DNA of 14,783 bases from UBA11164 sp002420085. Lineage in GTDB: Bacteria; Pseudomonadota; Gammaproteobacteria; Xanthomonadales; Xanthomonadaceae. The notes under the pieces were generated by a model that saw only the letters and a program-made list of their open reading frames with translations, had not been told where the DNA came from and did no database searches. Shown piece after piece: positions 1-8,043 of the stretch. Positions within the stretch are counted from its first letter, which is position 1. Each line of letters opens with the position of its first letter. Location of the stretch: the NCBI GenBank assembly GCA_031976395.1, contig DALYLJ010000077.1:1-14783 (forward strand), in the 5' to 3' direction. A program made the translations under genes and the position numbers.

Positions 1-22
1 CATGCAAAGAGAAGTAACTCGC

Positions 23-182
23 TGGCCCGCAGGGCCTGCGAAAGCTTTTGCTCTTAAACGCCCACAACTGCCAGCAAAAGCTCCTGCTCTTGAACGCCCA
101 CAACAGCCAGCGAAAGCTCCTGCTCTCGTCCTGACTCGTCCGGAATAGCCCACAACTGCCAGCAAAAGCACGTGCCTGAACA
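23..182. repeat. Degenerate 36-bp tandem repeat upstream of moxR
   Basis: Two adjacent 36-bp units (59-94 and 95-130) match at 31 of 36 positions by hand alignment. The preceding 36 bp (23-58) align in the same phase at about 24 of 36 positions. A fourth, out-of-phase partial copy begins near 148 and shares the 22 bp at 60-81 exactly. The core is CCCACAACTGCCAGCAAAAG followed by CTCCTGCTCTTG. Inside the first degenerate unit is a small hairpin, GGCCC-gca-GGGCC (24-36). Because 36 is a multiple of three, the minus strand reads as a repeating 12-residue peptide, but no real gene sits there. The stretch 1-38 resembles dispersed non-coding repeats I associate with Xanthomonadales or pseudomonads, which is recollection and not a search result. 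The repeat occupies the leader or promoter region of the moxR operon. Confidence 0.8.
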
Positions 183-239
183 ACACGACCCAGCGCAACA
201 CCGACCACAAAAATCACCCGTACAAAACCAAGGCCCCCC

Positions 240-1238
240 GTGAACATGGACATCGACGAAACCACCATCGCCAGTCAGATCGAGAACCTCGAAAAACTGC
301 GCCGATCCATCGCCCAGGTCATCGTTGGCCAGGATCAGGTGGTCGAGCAGTTGCTGATCGCCTTGCTGGCCGGGGGACACTGCCTGTTGGAGGGTGTGCC
401 TGGTCTGGGCAAGACCCTGTTGGTGCGGGTGCTCGGTCAGGCGCTGGCGTTGGACTTCAGGCGCGTGCAGTTCACGCCCGATCTGATGCCGAGCGACATC
501 ATCGGCACCGAGATTCTGGAAGAGGATCACGGCACTGGCCGACGGGTGTTCAAGTTCCAGAAAGGTCCGGTGTTCACCCACCTGCTGTTGGCCGACGAAC
601 TCAATCGGACCCCGCCCAAGACCCAGTCGGCGCTGCTGGAAGCGATGCAGGAACACACGATCAGCTATGCCGGTGCCACCCATCGGCTGCCCGAGCCGTT
701 CTTCGTGCTGGCGACCCAGAATCCACTCGAACAGGCCGGCACCTATCCGCTGCCCGAGGCGCAGTTGGATCGCTTCCTGCTGCATGTCCGGGTCGAGTAC
801 CCGAGCGAGGCCGAGGAGCGCACGATCATCGAGAACACCACCGGTCGGGCTTCGGCCAATGTCGTGCCGGTGATGTCCGGTGCGGACCTGCTGGCTGTGC
901 AGCAGCGGGTGCGCGAGGTGCATGTCGGGGCCGATGTCATGGCCTGGATCGTGCGTCTGGTCCGTGCCAGCCGTCCGGGACCGGAGGCGCCGCAGGCGGT
1001 TCGGGACTGGCTGCGCTGGGGTGCCGGTCCACGTGCGGGTCAGGCGCTGGTGCTGGCCGGCAAGGCGCGAGCCCTGCTGCATGGCCGCTTCGCGCTGACG
1101 CGCGAGGATGTGGTGGCACTGTTGGCACCGGTACTGCGTCATCGCTTGCTGCTGTCGTTCCGGGCCGAGGCCGAGCAGCGTCATCCGGATGAGGTGGTGG
1201 CGGCGGTGCTGGCGGCAGTGCCATTCGATCCGGCCTGA
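240..1238 (+). CDS. moxR: MoxR-family AAA+ ATPase
   Basis: This is a cytoplasmic AAA+ ATPase of the MoxR family, thought to act as a chaperone that remodels or matures partner proteins, usually with vWA-domain proteins encoded beside it. Visible motifs are Walker A GVPGLGKT (residues 52-59), Walker B LLLADE (115-120) followed by LNR, sensor-1 ATQNP (158-162) and LDRF (176-179). The 332-residue length is normal for the family. I chose the GTG at 240 because AAGG at 230-233 sits 6 nt upstream; ATG at 246 is a plausible alternative two codons in, but 12 nt from that site. It is the first gene of the plus-strand operon, followed by the DUF58 gene after a 97-bp gap that may hold a small ORF. Family assignment is secure; the substrate is unknown. 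Confidence 0.96.
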   Translation: MNMDIDETTIASQIENLEKLRRSIAQVIVGQDQVVEQLLIALLAGGHCLLEGVPGLGKTLLVRVLGQALALDFRRVQFTPDLMPSDIIGTEILEEDHGTGRRVFKFQKGPVFTHLLLADELNRTPPKTQSALLEAMQEHTISYAGATHRLPEPFFVLATQNPLEQAGTYPLPEAQLDRFLLHVRVEYPSEAEERTIIENTTGRASANVVPVMSGADLLAVQQRVREVHVGADVMAWIVRLVRASRPGPEAPQAVRDWLRWGAGPRAGQALVLAGKARALLHGRFALTREDVVALLAPVLRHRLLLSFRAEAEQRHPDEVVAAVLAAVPFDPA

Positions 1239-1258
1239 TGGTGGCAGACGGAGTCCGC

Positions 1259-1339
1259 GTGATCATGATTCGGTCTGGCGGTGTACTCGGCGGCACGGCG
1301 TCGGCGATTCCGGCGATGCTCGGTCGGTCGGGCAGATGA
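1259..1339 (+). CDS. Candidate 26-codon small ORF between moxR and the DUF58 gene
   Basis: This open frame starts with GTG at 1259 (ATG at 1265 is an internal alternative) and ends in TGA at 1337-1339. GGAG at 1250-1253 lies 5 nt before the GTG, a better Shine-Dalgarno than the DUF58 gene has. Its stop overlaps the DUF58 start codon as ATGA (1336-1339), the same junction seen at the other three joints in this operon. The peptide would be small and basic, with glycine, alanine and arginine and the centre GGVLGGTASAIPAML. I recognise no family. It may be a leader peptide that couples translation from moxR to the DUF58 gene, a genuine small protein, or chance. The evidence is positional only. 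Confidence 0.35.
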   Translation: MIMIRSGGVLGGTASAIPAMLGRSGR

Positions 1340-2235
1340 GTGCCCCGGATTTCATTCCCGCCGAGGTCCGTGCCCGTCTGGCCGGGATGCGGCTGTTTTC
1401 CCGGCGCGCGGTGCAGGGTCACGGGTTCGGTCTGCACGGCAGCCGCAGCCTCGGCAGTGGCATGGAGTTCGCGCAATATCGTGGCTACGAGCCCGGCGAC
1501 GAGCCGCGTGCGATCGATTGGAAACTGTTCGCCCGTTCCGACCGCTTCTACGTCCGCGAGGCCGAGCGTGAGAGTCCGCTGACCCTGTGGCTGCTGATCG
1601 ATGCCAGTGCCTCGATGGCGCAGTTCGACCACCCACGGCCGAACTATTCACGGCTGGATGCCGCCCGCAGTCTGGCGGCCTGTGCGATCGAGCTGGCGCT
1701 GCGCCAGGGCGATCGATTCGGGGTGATCGCCGTTGCCGGGGGCGAGGTGACGGCGGTCGAGGCCGGCTCCGGTCCGCGTCAACGCGACCGCTGCCTGTTG
1801 GCGCTGGCCGGCCTGCGGGCGGGCGGCTCGTGGGCCGAGGCGCCCCTGGCGGCGGCCATCTGGCGGCGGATTCCGGCCCATGCGCTGGTACTGATGCTCG
1901 GCGATGGGTTCGATGAGATCGCCATCGAATTGAGCGAACGTCTGGCGGCGGCCAATCGCGAGGTCATCGATATCCGCATCCTGACGACCGAGGAGCGTGA
2001 TTTTCCGTTTCGTGGCGGGATTCGCTTTCGGGATCCGGAAACCGGTGCCGATCTGCTGTCCGACGGCGAGGCGGTCCGGGCCGATTTTCTGCGTGCCTTC
2101 GGCGCGGCCCGTAGCGCCTATTCGGCGCGACTGGCGGCGGCCGGCATCCTCACGACCGAGCATGTTCTTGATGAGCCGGTCGATGCGCCCCTGCGGCGGC
2201 TGTTCGGCGAGTCCGGTCGGAGCGGTCGGCGATGA
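1336..2235 (+). CDS. DUF58 domain protein with vWA-like MIDAS motif
   Basis: A 299-residue DUF58 protein, the usual partner of MoxR ATPases. The signature around residues 44-75 contains EFAQYRGYEPGDEPRAIDWK and then LFARSDRFYVRE. It is followed by the metal-ion-dependent adhesion motif DASAS (89-93) at the start of a vWA-like fold, and by GDGFDE (189-194) where a later metal-coordinating acidic loop would fall. I see no membrane segment, so it is probably cytoplasmic or membrane-associated through partners. The frame is open back to 1108, but that extension overlaps moxR and is Trp/Cys/Arg-rich, unlike a protein. The ATG at 1336 (MSAPDFIPAEVRARL) gives the typical N-terminus of the family. 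This ATG has no clear Shine-Dalgarno of its own, which suits translational coupling to the small frame ending at 1339. The stop overlaps the next gene as ATGA. Confidence 0.93.
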   Translation: MSAPDFIPAEVRARLAGMRLFSRRAVQGHGFGLHGSRSLGSGMEFAQYRGYEPGDEPRAIDWKLFARSDRFYVREAERESPLTLWLLIDASASMAQFDHPRPNYSRLDAARSLAACAIELALRQGDRFGVIAVAGGEVTAVEAGSGPRQRDRCLLALAGLRAGGSWAEAPLAAAIWRRIPAHALVLMLGDGFDEIAIELSERLAAANREVIDIRILTTEERDFPFRGGIRFRDPETGADLLSDGEAVRADFLRAFGAARSAYSARLAAAGILTTEHVLDEPVDAPLRRLFGESGRSGRR

Positions 2236-3578
2236 GCCTGGCCTTCCTGGCCGGTCTGTGGGCGCTGGCCGGGCTGGCGGTGCCGCTGGCGATTCATCTG
2301 ATCCGCCGCAACCAATCGAGGGTGGTCGATTTCGCCGCGATGCGCTGGCTGCGTGCCGATCCCCGCCCCCGTCGGCGCCTGCGCGTCCGGCGGCCCTGGC
2401 TGTTGGCCGTGCGCCTGCTGCTGATCACCCTGCTGGCCCTGTTGCTGGCCGGGCTGAGTGATCGTCTGTGGCCGTCGGCGGGGGCGTGGCAGGTGGTGGT
2501 GCCGGGGGTTGCCGATGCCGTGCTGGCCGAGCTTCGGGCCGACTCCCCATCCGAAGTCGAAGCGCGCTGGCTGGCGCCGGGCTTTCCATCGATCGACCAG
2601 CCGATGCCGGATCCGGCGGCCAGTGCCAGTCTGCTGCGCGAATTGGATGCCCGCCTGCCACCGGAGGCTCGGTTGATGGTCTGGCTGCCGGATCACTTGG
2701 CCGGTCTGGATGGCGTCCGGCCGATGCTGTCGCGCGGGGTCGAGTGGCGGGTGGTTGCCGCGGCACCGCGCCGGCTGGATGTTTCGGCCGATGTCGGGGC
2801 GGGTTCGGTCCGGCCGTCCGGTTCGGATCGGCTCGGAGCCAGTCTGATCGCCTTCGATCATGCGCGTGCCGCTGAGCGGCGTTATCTGCATGCGGCGCTC
2901 ACGGCACTGGCGGTGGGCGATCGATCGGAGTCGGCACCGATGGCTGCGGAGCCGGCCATCGCCGGATCGGGGGTTGGCTCGGAGTGGCCATTGGCCGATA
3001 CCGATGCTGATCTCGATCTGCCGGCACTGGCTGGCATCGAGGTGCTGTTCTGGTTGTCCGATCGGCCCTGGCCCAGTGCCATCGATGACTGGTTGCGAGG
3101 CGGCGGCAGGATTCTGCACAGCCCGACCGAGAACAGCCCGCTGTCGAACACCCCCTTTGCGGGCGAGGGCGGCAGGCCGCCGGCCAGCGACTGCGATCCG
3201 ATCTGGCACAGCCGCCGGACCGGAGCCACGGTCTGTCGATTTCCGGTCGGTGCCGGCCGGGTGGTCCGGCTGTCGGTGCCCCTGACCAGCGATCGGCTGC
3301 CGGAACTGGTCGAGCCCGATTTTCCCGAGCTTCTGTCGCGCTGGCTGTCGGCAGCGCAACCGGCCCCCAGCCTGGGTCCGGCGACGGCATTTCGGCCGTC
3401 TACGGGCGGCCCGGCGCCGCACCCGATCGAGCAGCGACTCGACCACTGGCTGATCCTGCTGATCGCCCTGGTGTTCCTGGTCGAACGCTGGCTGGCCAGC
3501 AGCGCGTCGGTTGCTGCCGGGTCGGTTGGCAACGCACCGGCCAGGCCATCGCCGCACGATCGGGGGCGCGGGCCATGA
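2232..3578 (+). CDS. BatA-type membrane protein (aerotolerance-regulator N-terminal domain)
   Basis: A 448-residue inner-membrane protein. Its N-terminus has the BatA layout: a first helix at about residues 5-24, the motif VPLAIHLIRRNQSRVVDF and an arginine-rich loop (45-54), then a second helix at about 56-74. The long middle part is extracytoplasmic by prediction. It lacks a DxSxS motif, so it is not a full vWA BatA protein. A weak glutamine-amidotransferase-like pattern appears as VLFWLSDRPWPSAIDDWL, then GRVVRLSVPL. A third helix (about 404-417) is followed by VERWL. Such proteins commonly sit with MoxR, DUF58 and DUF4175 genes. ATG 2232 overlaps the preceding stop by 4 nt, with GGAG about 9 nt upstream. 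The role is unknown beyond likely membership of the MoxR-associated membrane complex. Confidence 0.88.
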   Translation: MSLAFLAGLWALAGLAVPLAIHLIRRNQSRVVDFAAMRWLRADPRPRRRLRVRRPWLLAVRLLLITLLALLLAGLSDRLWPSAGAWQVVVPGVADAVLAELRADSPSEVEARWLAPGFPSIDQPMPDPAASASLLRELDARLPPEARLMVWLPDHLAGLDGVRPMLSRGVEWRVVAAAPRRLDVSADVGAGSVRPSGSDRLGASLIAFDHARAAERRYLHAALTALAVGDRSESAPMAAEPAIAGSGVGSEWPLADTDADLDLPALAGIEVLFWLSDRPWPSAIDDWLRGGGRILHSPTENSPLSNTPFAGEGGRPPASDCDPIWHSRRTGATVCRFPVGAGRVVRLSVPLTSDRLPELVEPDFPELLSRWLSAAQPAPSLGPATAFRPSTGGPAPHPIEQRLDHWLILLIALVFLVERWLASSASVAAGSVGNAPARPSPHDRGRGP

Positions 3579-5851
3579 GCCAGCCCGATGCCATGCACGT
3601 TCGCGAGCGCCTGGAGGTCGCGCTGCGGCTGGCCCGCAGCCGACAGCGGGCGATCGCACTGCTGACCGTGCTGCCGGTGCTGCTCGCGGTCGCCGTGGTG
3701 ATGTATCTGCTGGCCGTCCGCGTGCCGCTGGCCGGTGTGTTGGCGGTGGCCCTGGTGCTGGCCGCGTTGGCTGTCGGTGTACTCATCGAGCCCGGACAGG
3801 TCTTGATCCGGTGGCTGCTGCCCAAGCGCGATACGGCCTGGCTGGCGCGCCGGCTCAATGCCCTGCGCCCCGAGTTGGAAGACAGCGCTGAACTGATCTG
3901 GACAGCCAAAGACCGTCTGCTCGGTCTGGCTGGCTTGCAGCGTCTACGCCTGCTGGCGCGCGCAGCACGGCTGCCGCTGCCCGACCTCCGTCCGGCCTGG
4001 CCGTGGCGGCGGTTGGTTGTGGTCTGGTCGCTGTCGCTGATCGGTTTGCTGCTGGTCGCGCTGTTGCTGCCGAGGTCGCCGATGCCGTTGGCGCAATCGA
4101 CGGTGATCGAGGCCGATCGCCCGGCGGCGGCCCCGCTCGCCCTGGCCGAGATCGCCCTGACCGTGGTTCCGCCGAGTTACACCGGTCTGCCGGAATCGAT
4201 CGAGTCCGGGTTCGAGGCGCGGGTTCCGGAGGGCGCCTTGCTGCGTTGGCGGCTGCGTTTCGACGGCAGCGTGCAGGCGGCCGAACTGCGTTTCCACGAT
4301 GGCAGCGTGACGGCACTGGCCGCCGATGGCGATGACTGGGTCGGCGAACGCACGGTCCTGCGCTCGACCCTGTATCGACTGCATGTCGAGGCCGCCACGG
4401 CGCCCGTGGTCGGCGCCGACGCGCTGCATCGCATCGATGTCGTAGCTGATGCGCCGCCCAGCCTGCGCCTGCTGCAACCCGATCGCACCCTGTCCCTGGT
4501 CGAGCCCGGCCAGGATCACTGGCCGTTGCGGTTCGAGGCCAGCGACGATCATGGCCTGGGGTCGGCGCAACTCATCATCACCCTGGCCCATGGCACGGGT
4601 GAAAACGTGGTCTTCAGTGAAACCCGTCGTCGGCTGCGCGGTGTCGGCGATGCCCGCAACCGGCGCTACCAGTATCGAATCGAACTGGCGGGCAGCGGTT
4701 TCGAGCCGGGTGACGACCTGATCGTGCGTATCGCGGTCAGCGACAATCGCCAGCCGCAGCCGAACCGGGTCGAGCATCCGAGCCTGATCCTGCGCTGGCC
4801 GCTGCCCGAGAGCGGTGACACCGGTGGGCTCGAAGGCGTGGTCCGCAACACCCTGCCGGCCTACTTCCGCAGCCAGCGCCAGATCATCATCGACACCGAG
4901 GCTCTGATCGGGCAGCGTCCGACCCTGGCCGAATCCGTGCTGATCGACCGCTCCGACGCGATCGGCGTCGATCAGCGCATCCTGCGTCTGCGCTATGGCC
5001 AGTTTCTCGGTGAGGAGGCGGAATCGACCGAGCGTCCGACCCTGCCGGAGCCGGTCGATGCGGTCGATGCGGTCGGAGCGAGCGATGATCCGCACCAGGA
5101 CGACCCACATGACGGCCATGATGGTCACGGCCATTCGGAACAGCCGGCTTCGGCGAACGCCTCGGCTGGATTCGGGCGGGCCGAGGACATCATTGCCGAG
5201 TACGGCCACAGCCACGACCACGCCGAAGCCACCACCTTGTTCGATCCGCAGACCCGCGCCCTGCTCAAGGCGGCCCTGGATGCCATGTGGCAGGCGGAAC
5301 TGCATCTGCGCAGCGGCCGCCCGGAAGCCGCCCTGCCGCACGAATACCAGGCGCTCGATCTGATCAAGCGGGTCCAGCAGGCGACCCGCATCTACCTCGC
5401 ACGGGTCGGGCTCGAATTGCCGCCGATCGATTTCGATCGTCGCCTGACCGGCACACTGGATACGGTTCGTTCGCGGCCGGATTCACTGGTCCGACGCGAA
5501 TCGCCGCTGACCTGGTTGGTCGTCCTGCACGATCGGCTCGAACGCGGCCAGCCGATCGATCCGGCGCCGCTGAAGCAATGGCTGGCCCAGGAACCGGCTC
5601 CGGTCGATGATCCGCTCGACCTGCTGGCCGCGATCGACCGCATCGAGCGCGATCCGGACTGCGCTGACTGCGCGCGGCGCTTGCACGCCCTGCTCTGGCC
5701 CTTGCTGCCGCTGCCGCCCGCCCAGGCCGAACTGCGTGAGACGCCGAGTGCGATCGGTCGGCATTATCTGCGCACGCTGGCCGAACCCGCAGCCGCGCCT
5801 TCGACCGGGCGAGCGAGCGACCAACCGACCGACCGTGAGGGCAGGCCATGA
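3575..5851 (+). CDS. DUF4175-type large membrane protein with His-rich loop
   Basis: A 758-residue protein resembling the DUF4175 family of MoxR-linked operons. It has predicted helices at about residues 28-47, 51-71 and 147-165. The conserved segment between them includes DTAWLARRLNALRPELEDSA, and a large soluble domain follows. Residues 504-549 are acidic and rich in histidine (H507, 512, 515, 518, 520, then 545, 547, 549), with HDGHDGHGH and GHSHDH. After that comes a helical region with MWQAELHLRSGRPEAALPHE and a VQQATRIYLARVGLE stretch, which I consider typical of the family. The ATG at 3575 overlaps the preceding stop as ATGA; Met7 (3593) is a possible alternative. The histidine clusters could bind Zn, Ni, Co or Cu. 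That is an inference from composition, and I cannot say whether the loop is conserved. Confidence 0.85.
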   Translation: MSQPDAMHVRERLEVALRLARSRQRAIALLTVLPVLLAVAVVMYLLAVRVPLAGVLAVALVLAALAVGVLIEPGQVLIRWLLPKRDTAWLARRLNALRPELEDSAELIWTAKDRLLGLAGLQRLRLLARAARLPLPDLRPAWPWRRLVVVWSLSLIGLLLVALLLPRSPMPLAQSTVIEADRPAAAPLALAEIALTVVPPSYTGLPESIESGFEARVPEGALLRWRLRFDGSVQAAELRFHDGSVTALAADGDDWVGERTVLRSTLYRLHVEAATAPVVGADALHRIDVVADAPPSLRLLQPDRTLSLVEPGQDHWPLRFEASDDHGLGSAQLIITLAHGTGENVVFSETRRRLRGVGDARNRRYQYRIELAGSGFEPGDDLIVRIAVSDNRQPQPNRVEHPSLILRWPLPESGDTGGLEGVVRNTLPAYFRSQRQIIIDTEALIGQRPTLAESVLIDRSDAIGVDQRILRLRYGQFLGEEAESTERPTLPEPVDAVDAVGASDDPHQDDPHDGHDGHGHSEQPASANASAGFGRAEDIIAEYGHSHDHAEATTLFDPQTRALLKAALDAMWQAELHLRSGRPEAALPHEYQALDLIKRVQQATRIYLARVGLELPPIDFDRRLTGTLDTVRSRPDSLVRRESPLTWLVVLHDRLERGQPIDPAPLKQWLAQEPAPVDDPLDLLAAIDRIERDPDCADCARRLHALLWPLLPLPPAQAELRETPSAIGRHYLRTLAEPAAAPSTGRASDQPTDREGRP

Positions 5852-8043
5852 TCGATCCCGTGCTGGATACCACACTGATCGATCCGACCGGCATCGGTCT
5901 GACTCCGGCGGTCGTGGTCGCGTTCGTGCTGAGCGTCGCTACCCTGCTGTCGATCGTCGGCAACCGCCGGGGATTGGCGAGCGGCGCTGCCGGCATCGGC
6001 CGGGTGCTGGTGCTGCCGATCCTGGTTGCGACCCTGCTGTATTTCACCCTACTGCCGCCGACCACGGCACCGGCACCGACCCGGTTCGAACTGCTGACCG
6101 AGGGCGCCGACCAGGCGGCGATCCGGTCGCACTGGCCGCGCTTCGCCCTGCCCGAAGCCTGGTCACTGTCCGAGCGCGATCCGGAGATCGTGCGGGTGGT
6201 CGATCTGGCCGCCGCCCTGCGGATGCAGCCGACCGCCGTGGCGATCGGCATCCATGGCCATGGCCTCGGCCCGCGCGACCTCGATGCCGCCCAGGGCCTG
6301 GCGCTCGAATGGACGCCACCGGCGCGTCCACCGGGGGTAGTCGAACTCGACTATCCGGACCCGATCAGTGCCGGTCGGCCCTGGCTGTTGAGCGGGCGTA
6401 TCGCTGGCCTCGACCGAGCCCGCATCGAACTGCGCGATCTCGGCGATCGAGTGGTCGCCAGCAGCGAGATCGAACTGGGTGCCGGCCATGACACCGACAC
6501 CCACGGCGACAGCGGCGATCGCGCCCAGTCCGGCAGCGGTCGGTTCCGGCTGCGGGTTCCGGCCGCCGCGACCGCGCGTGGCCTGTATCGACTCGACCTG
6601 CTCGAACCCGACCCGGCCGGCGGCCAGCCGCGTCTGGTCGAGCGTCTGCCGGTTCCGGTTCGACTGCTGCACGGCCCACCGCTGCGGCTGCTGTTCCTGG
6701 CCGGTGCCAGCAATCCGGAGCTGAAATACCTGCGCCGCTGGGCGATCGATGCCGGCCTGAGCGTGGATGCCCGAATCGGCCTCACTCGGGGCGCGGTCAT
6801 CGGTGCCGGGCCGGGCCGGCTGGATGCCGAGCGGTTGCGCGACTACGATCTGGCGGTGCTCGACGAGCGTGCCTGGGGCCGGTTGACCGCCAGTGAACGT
6901 CAGGCATTGCTGGAAGCGATCGATCTGGGACTGGGCGTCGTTCTGCGTCTGACCGGCCCGGTGCCGGCCCACGTCGAGCGTGATCTCGCCAGCCTCGGGA
7001 TCACCCTGATCGCCGATGACGGCCCGCAGACCGTGCGACTGGTTGGCCATGACGCACGCGCCGATACCGGCGGGGACGCACTCGGGGCGAGCCGTCCGGA
7101 TGACCCGGAGCGCGGGCTCGACGGCAGCTCGCGCGCCGACGCCCGCTTAGTGTCCGAACGCCCAGCGTCCGAACGTCCGATCGAACTCACTCGCCGGCCG
7201 ATCACGGTCAGCGCTGACGACACGGTGGTCGCACTGCGCAGCACGACTGGCCAGGCACTGGCACTGTGGCGGCCGCAGCGTGCCGGTCGATTCGGCCTGA
7301 TCTGGCTCAGTGACAGCCATCGTCTGGTGTTGGCCGGTCAGGCCGAGCGTCATGCCGCCCTGTGGAGCGAATTCCTGTCCAGTCTGGCGCGTCCGATCGG
7401 TCCGGCCGAGCCACGCTGGCAGTCGCGCTGGCACTGGCGAGACCGGCGCTCGGTGCTGTGCGGACTGGATGCCCGACAGAATGCCGTGGTCGAGCCGGCG
7501 GATGTTGCGATGGTGGCCGTGGCAACCGTCGCCGACCTGGATCGTGCCGACCTCGACCCGGTTGCGGGTAGCCGGATCGACGCGCCCGGACGTCCTTCCG
7601 AGGCGCGCCAGGCGCTGTTGATCGATCCGGCGTCCGGTACGGCCGGCTGTGCCGGATTCTGGCCTGCCACCAGCGGCTGGCAGCGGCTCCGGATCAGCCC
7701 CGTCGGCGACAGCCCGGACCGTGAGCCGATCGCTGATGGGGCGGGTGAGGTGGGCGACGGCGCAGTCGCAGACCCGGATCACGCCGACTCGCTCAGCCAG
7801 GAGTTCTACGTGCATGAGCCGGACGCCGCTTCCGGTATTCGCCGTGAACTCGATCGGATCGCCACCCGCCGGCACAGCGTCACCGGCCCAAGCCATGGCC
7901 AGGTGACGGCCAGCCCGCTGCCGGCGCCCGGTGCAGCGACGCGCTGGCCATGGCTGCTGGCCTGGCTGGCCGCCAGCGCCGTGCTCTGGTGGCTGGAACG
8001 CAGCAGCGATCAGGACCGGCGCCGGACAGCACCAACCCACTGA
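5848..8043 (+). CDS. Membrane protein with glutamine-amidotransferase-like domain, last gene of the moxR operon
   Basis: A 731-residue inner-membrane protein. Two N-terminal helices (about 19-37 and 51-69) precede a large periplasmic region of beta-rich, Ig-like appearance (about 150-270). A class-I glutamine-amidotransferase-like fold follows from PLRLLFLAGAS (about 278) to about 375. It has YDLAVLDE and an LGLGVVLRLTGP strand, but no catalytic Cys-His pair in the usual places, so it is probably non-enzymatic. A low-complexity Asp/Ala/Arg/Ser linker lies near 400-450. A C-terminal helix (about 700-716) ends WWLERSS and is followed by a basic tail. The ATG at 5848 overlaps the previous stop by 4 nt, and GAGG sits 7 nt upstream. 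Architecture mirrors the BatA-type protein two genes earlier. The precise function is unknown. Confidence 0.8.
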   Translation: MIDPVLDTTLIDPTGIGLTPAVVVAFVLSVATLLSIVGNRRGLASGAAGIGRVLVLPILVATLLYFTLLPPTTAPAPTRFELLTEGADQAAIRSHWPRFALPEAWSLSERDPEIVRVVDLAAALRMQPTAVAIGIHGHGLGPRDLDAAQGLALEWTPPARPPGVVELDYPDPISAGRPWLLSGRIAGLDRARIELRDLGDRVVASSEIELGAGHDTDTHGDSGDRAQSGSGRFRLRVPAAATARGLYRLDLLEPDPAGGQPRLVERLPVPVRLLHGPPLRLLFLAGASNPELKYLRRWAIDAGLSVDARIGLTRGAVIGAGPGRLDAERLRDYDLAVLDERAWGRLTASERQALLEAIDLGLGVVLRLTGPVPAHVERDLASLGITLIADDGPQTVRLVGHDARADTGGDALGASRPDDPERGLDGSSRADARLVSERPASERPIELTRRPITVSADDTVVALRSTTGQALALWRPQRAGRFGLIWLSDSHRLVLAGQAERHAALWSEFLSSLARPIGPAEPRWQSRWHWRDRRSVLCGLDARQNAVVEPADVAMVAVATVADLDRADLDPVAGSRIDAPGRPSEARQALLIDPASGTAGCAGFWPATSGWQRLRISPVGDSPDREPIADGAGEVGDGAVADPDHADSLSQEFYVHEPDAASGIRRELDRIATRRHSVTGPSHGQVTASPLPAPGAATRWPWLLAWLAASAVLWWLERSSDQDRRRTAPTH

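Noticed and set aside
23..182. CRISPR array
   Set aside because: The 36-bp units are directly adjacent with no unique spacers, and no cas gene is present.
54..1184. A 376-codon open frame antisense to moxR
   Set aside because: It mirrors moxR codons, is rich in Gln/His/Arg, matches no family, and its end is translated from the 36-bp repeat. moxR in the other direction has all its motifs.
1108..1335. N-terminal extension of the DUF58 gene to ATG 1108
   Set aside because: It overlaps moxR by 131 bp, is abnormally rich in Trp, Cys and Arg, and the family N-terminus begins at 1336.
2118..3659. A 513-codon open frame antisense to the BatA-type gene
   Set aside because: Arg/Pro/Gln-rich shadow typical of high-GC DNA; the plus-strand gene has helices, family motifs and operon overlaps.
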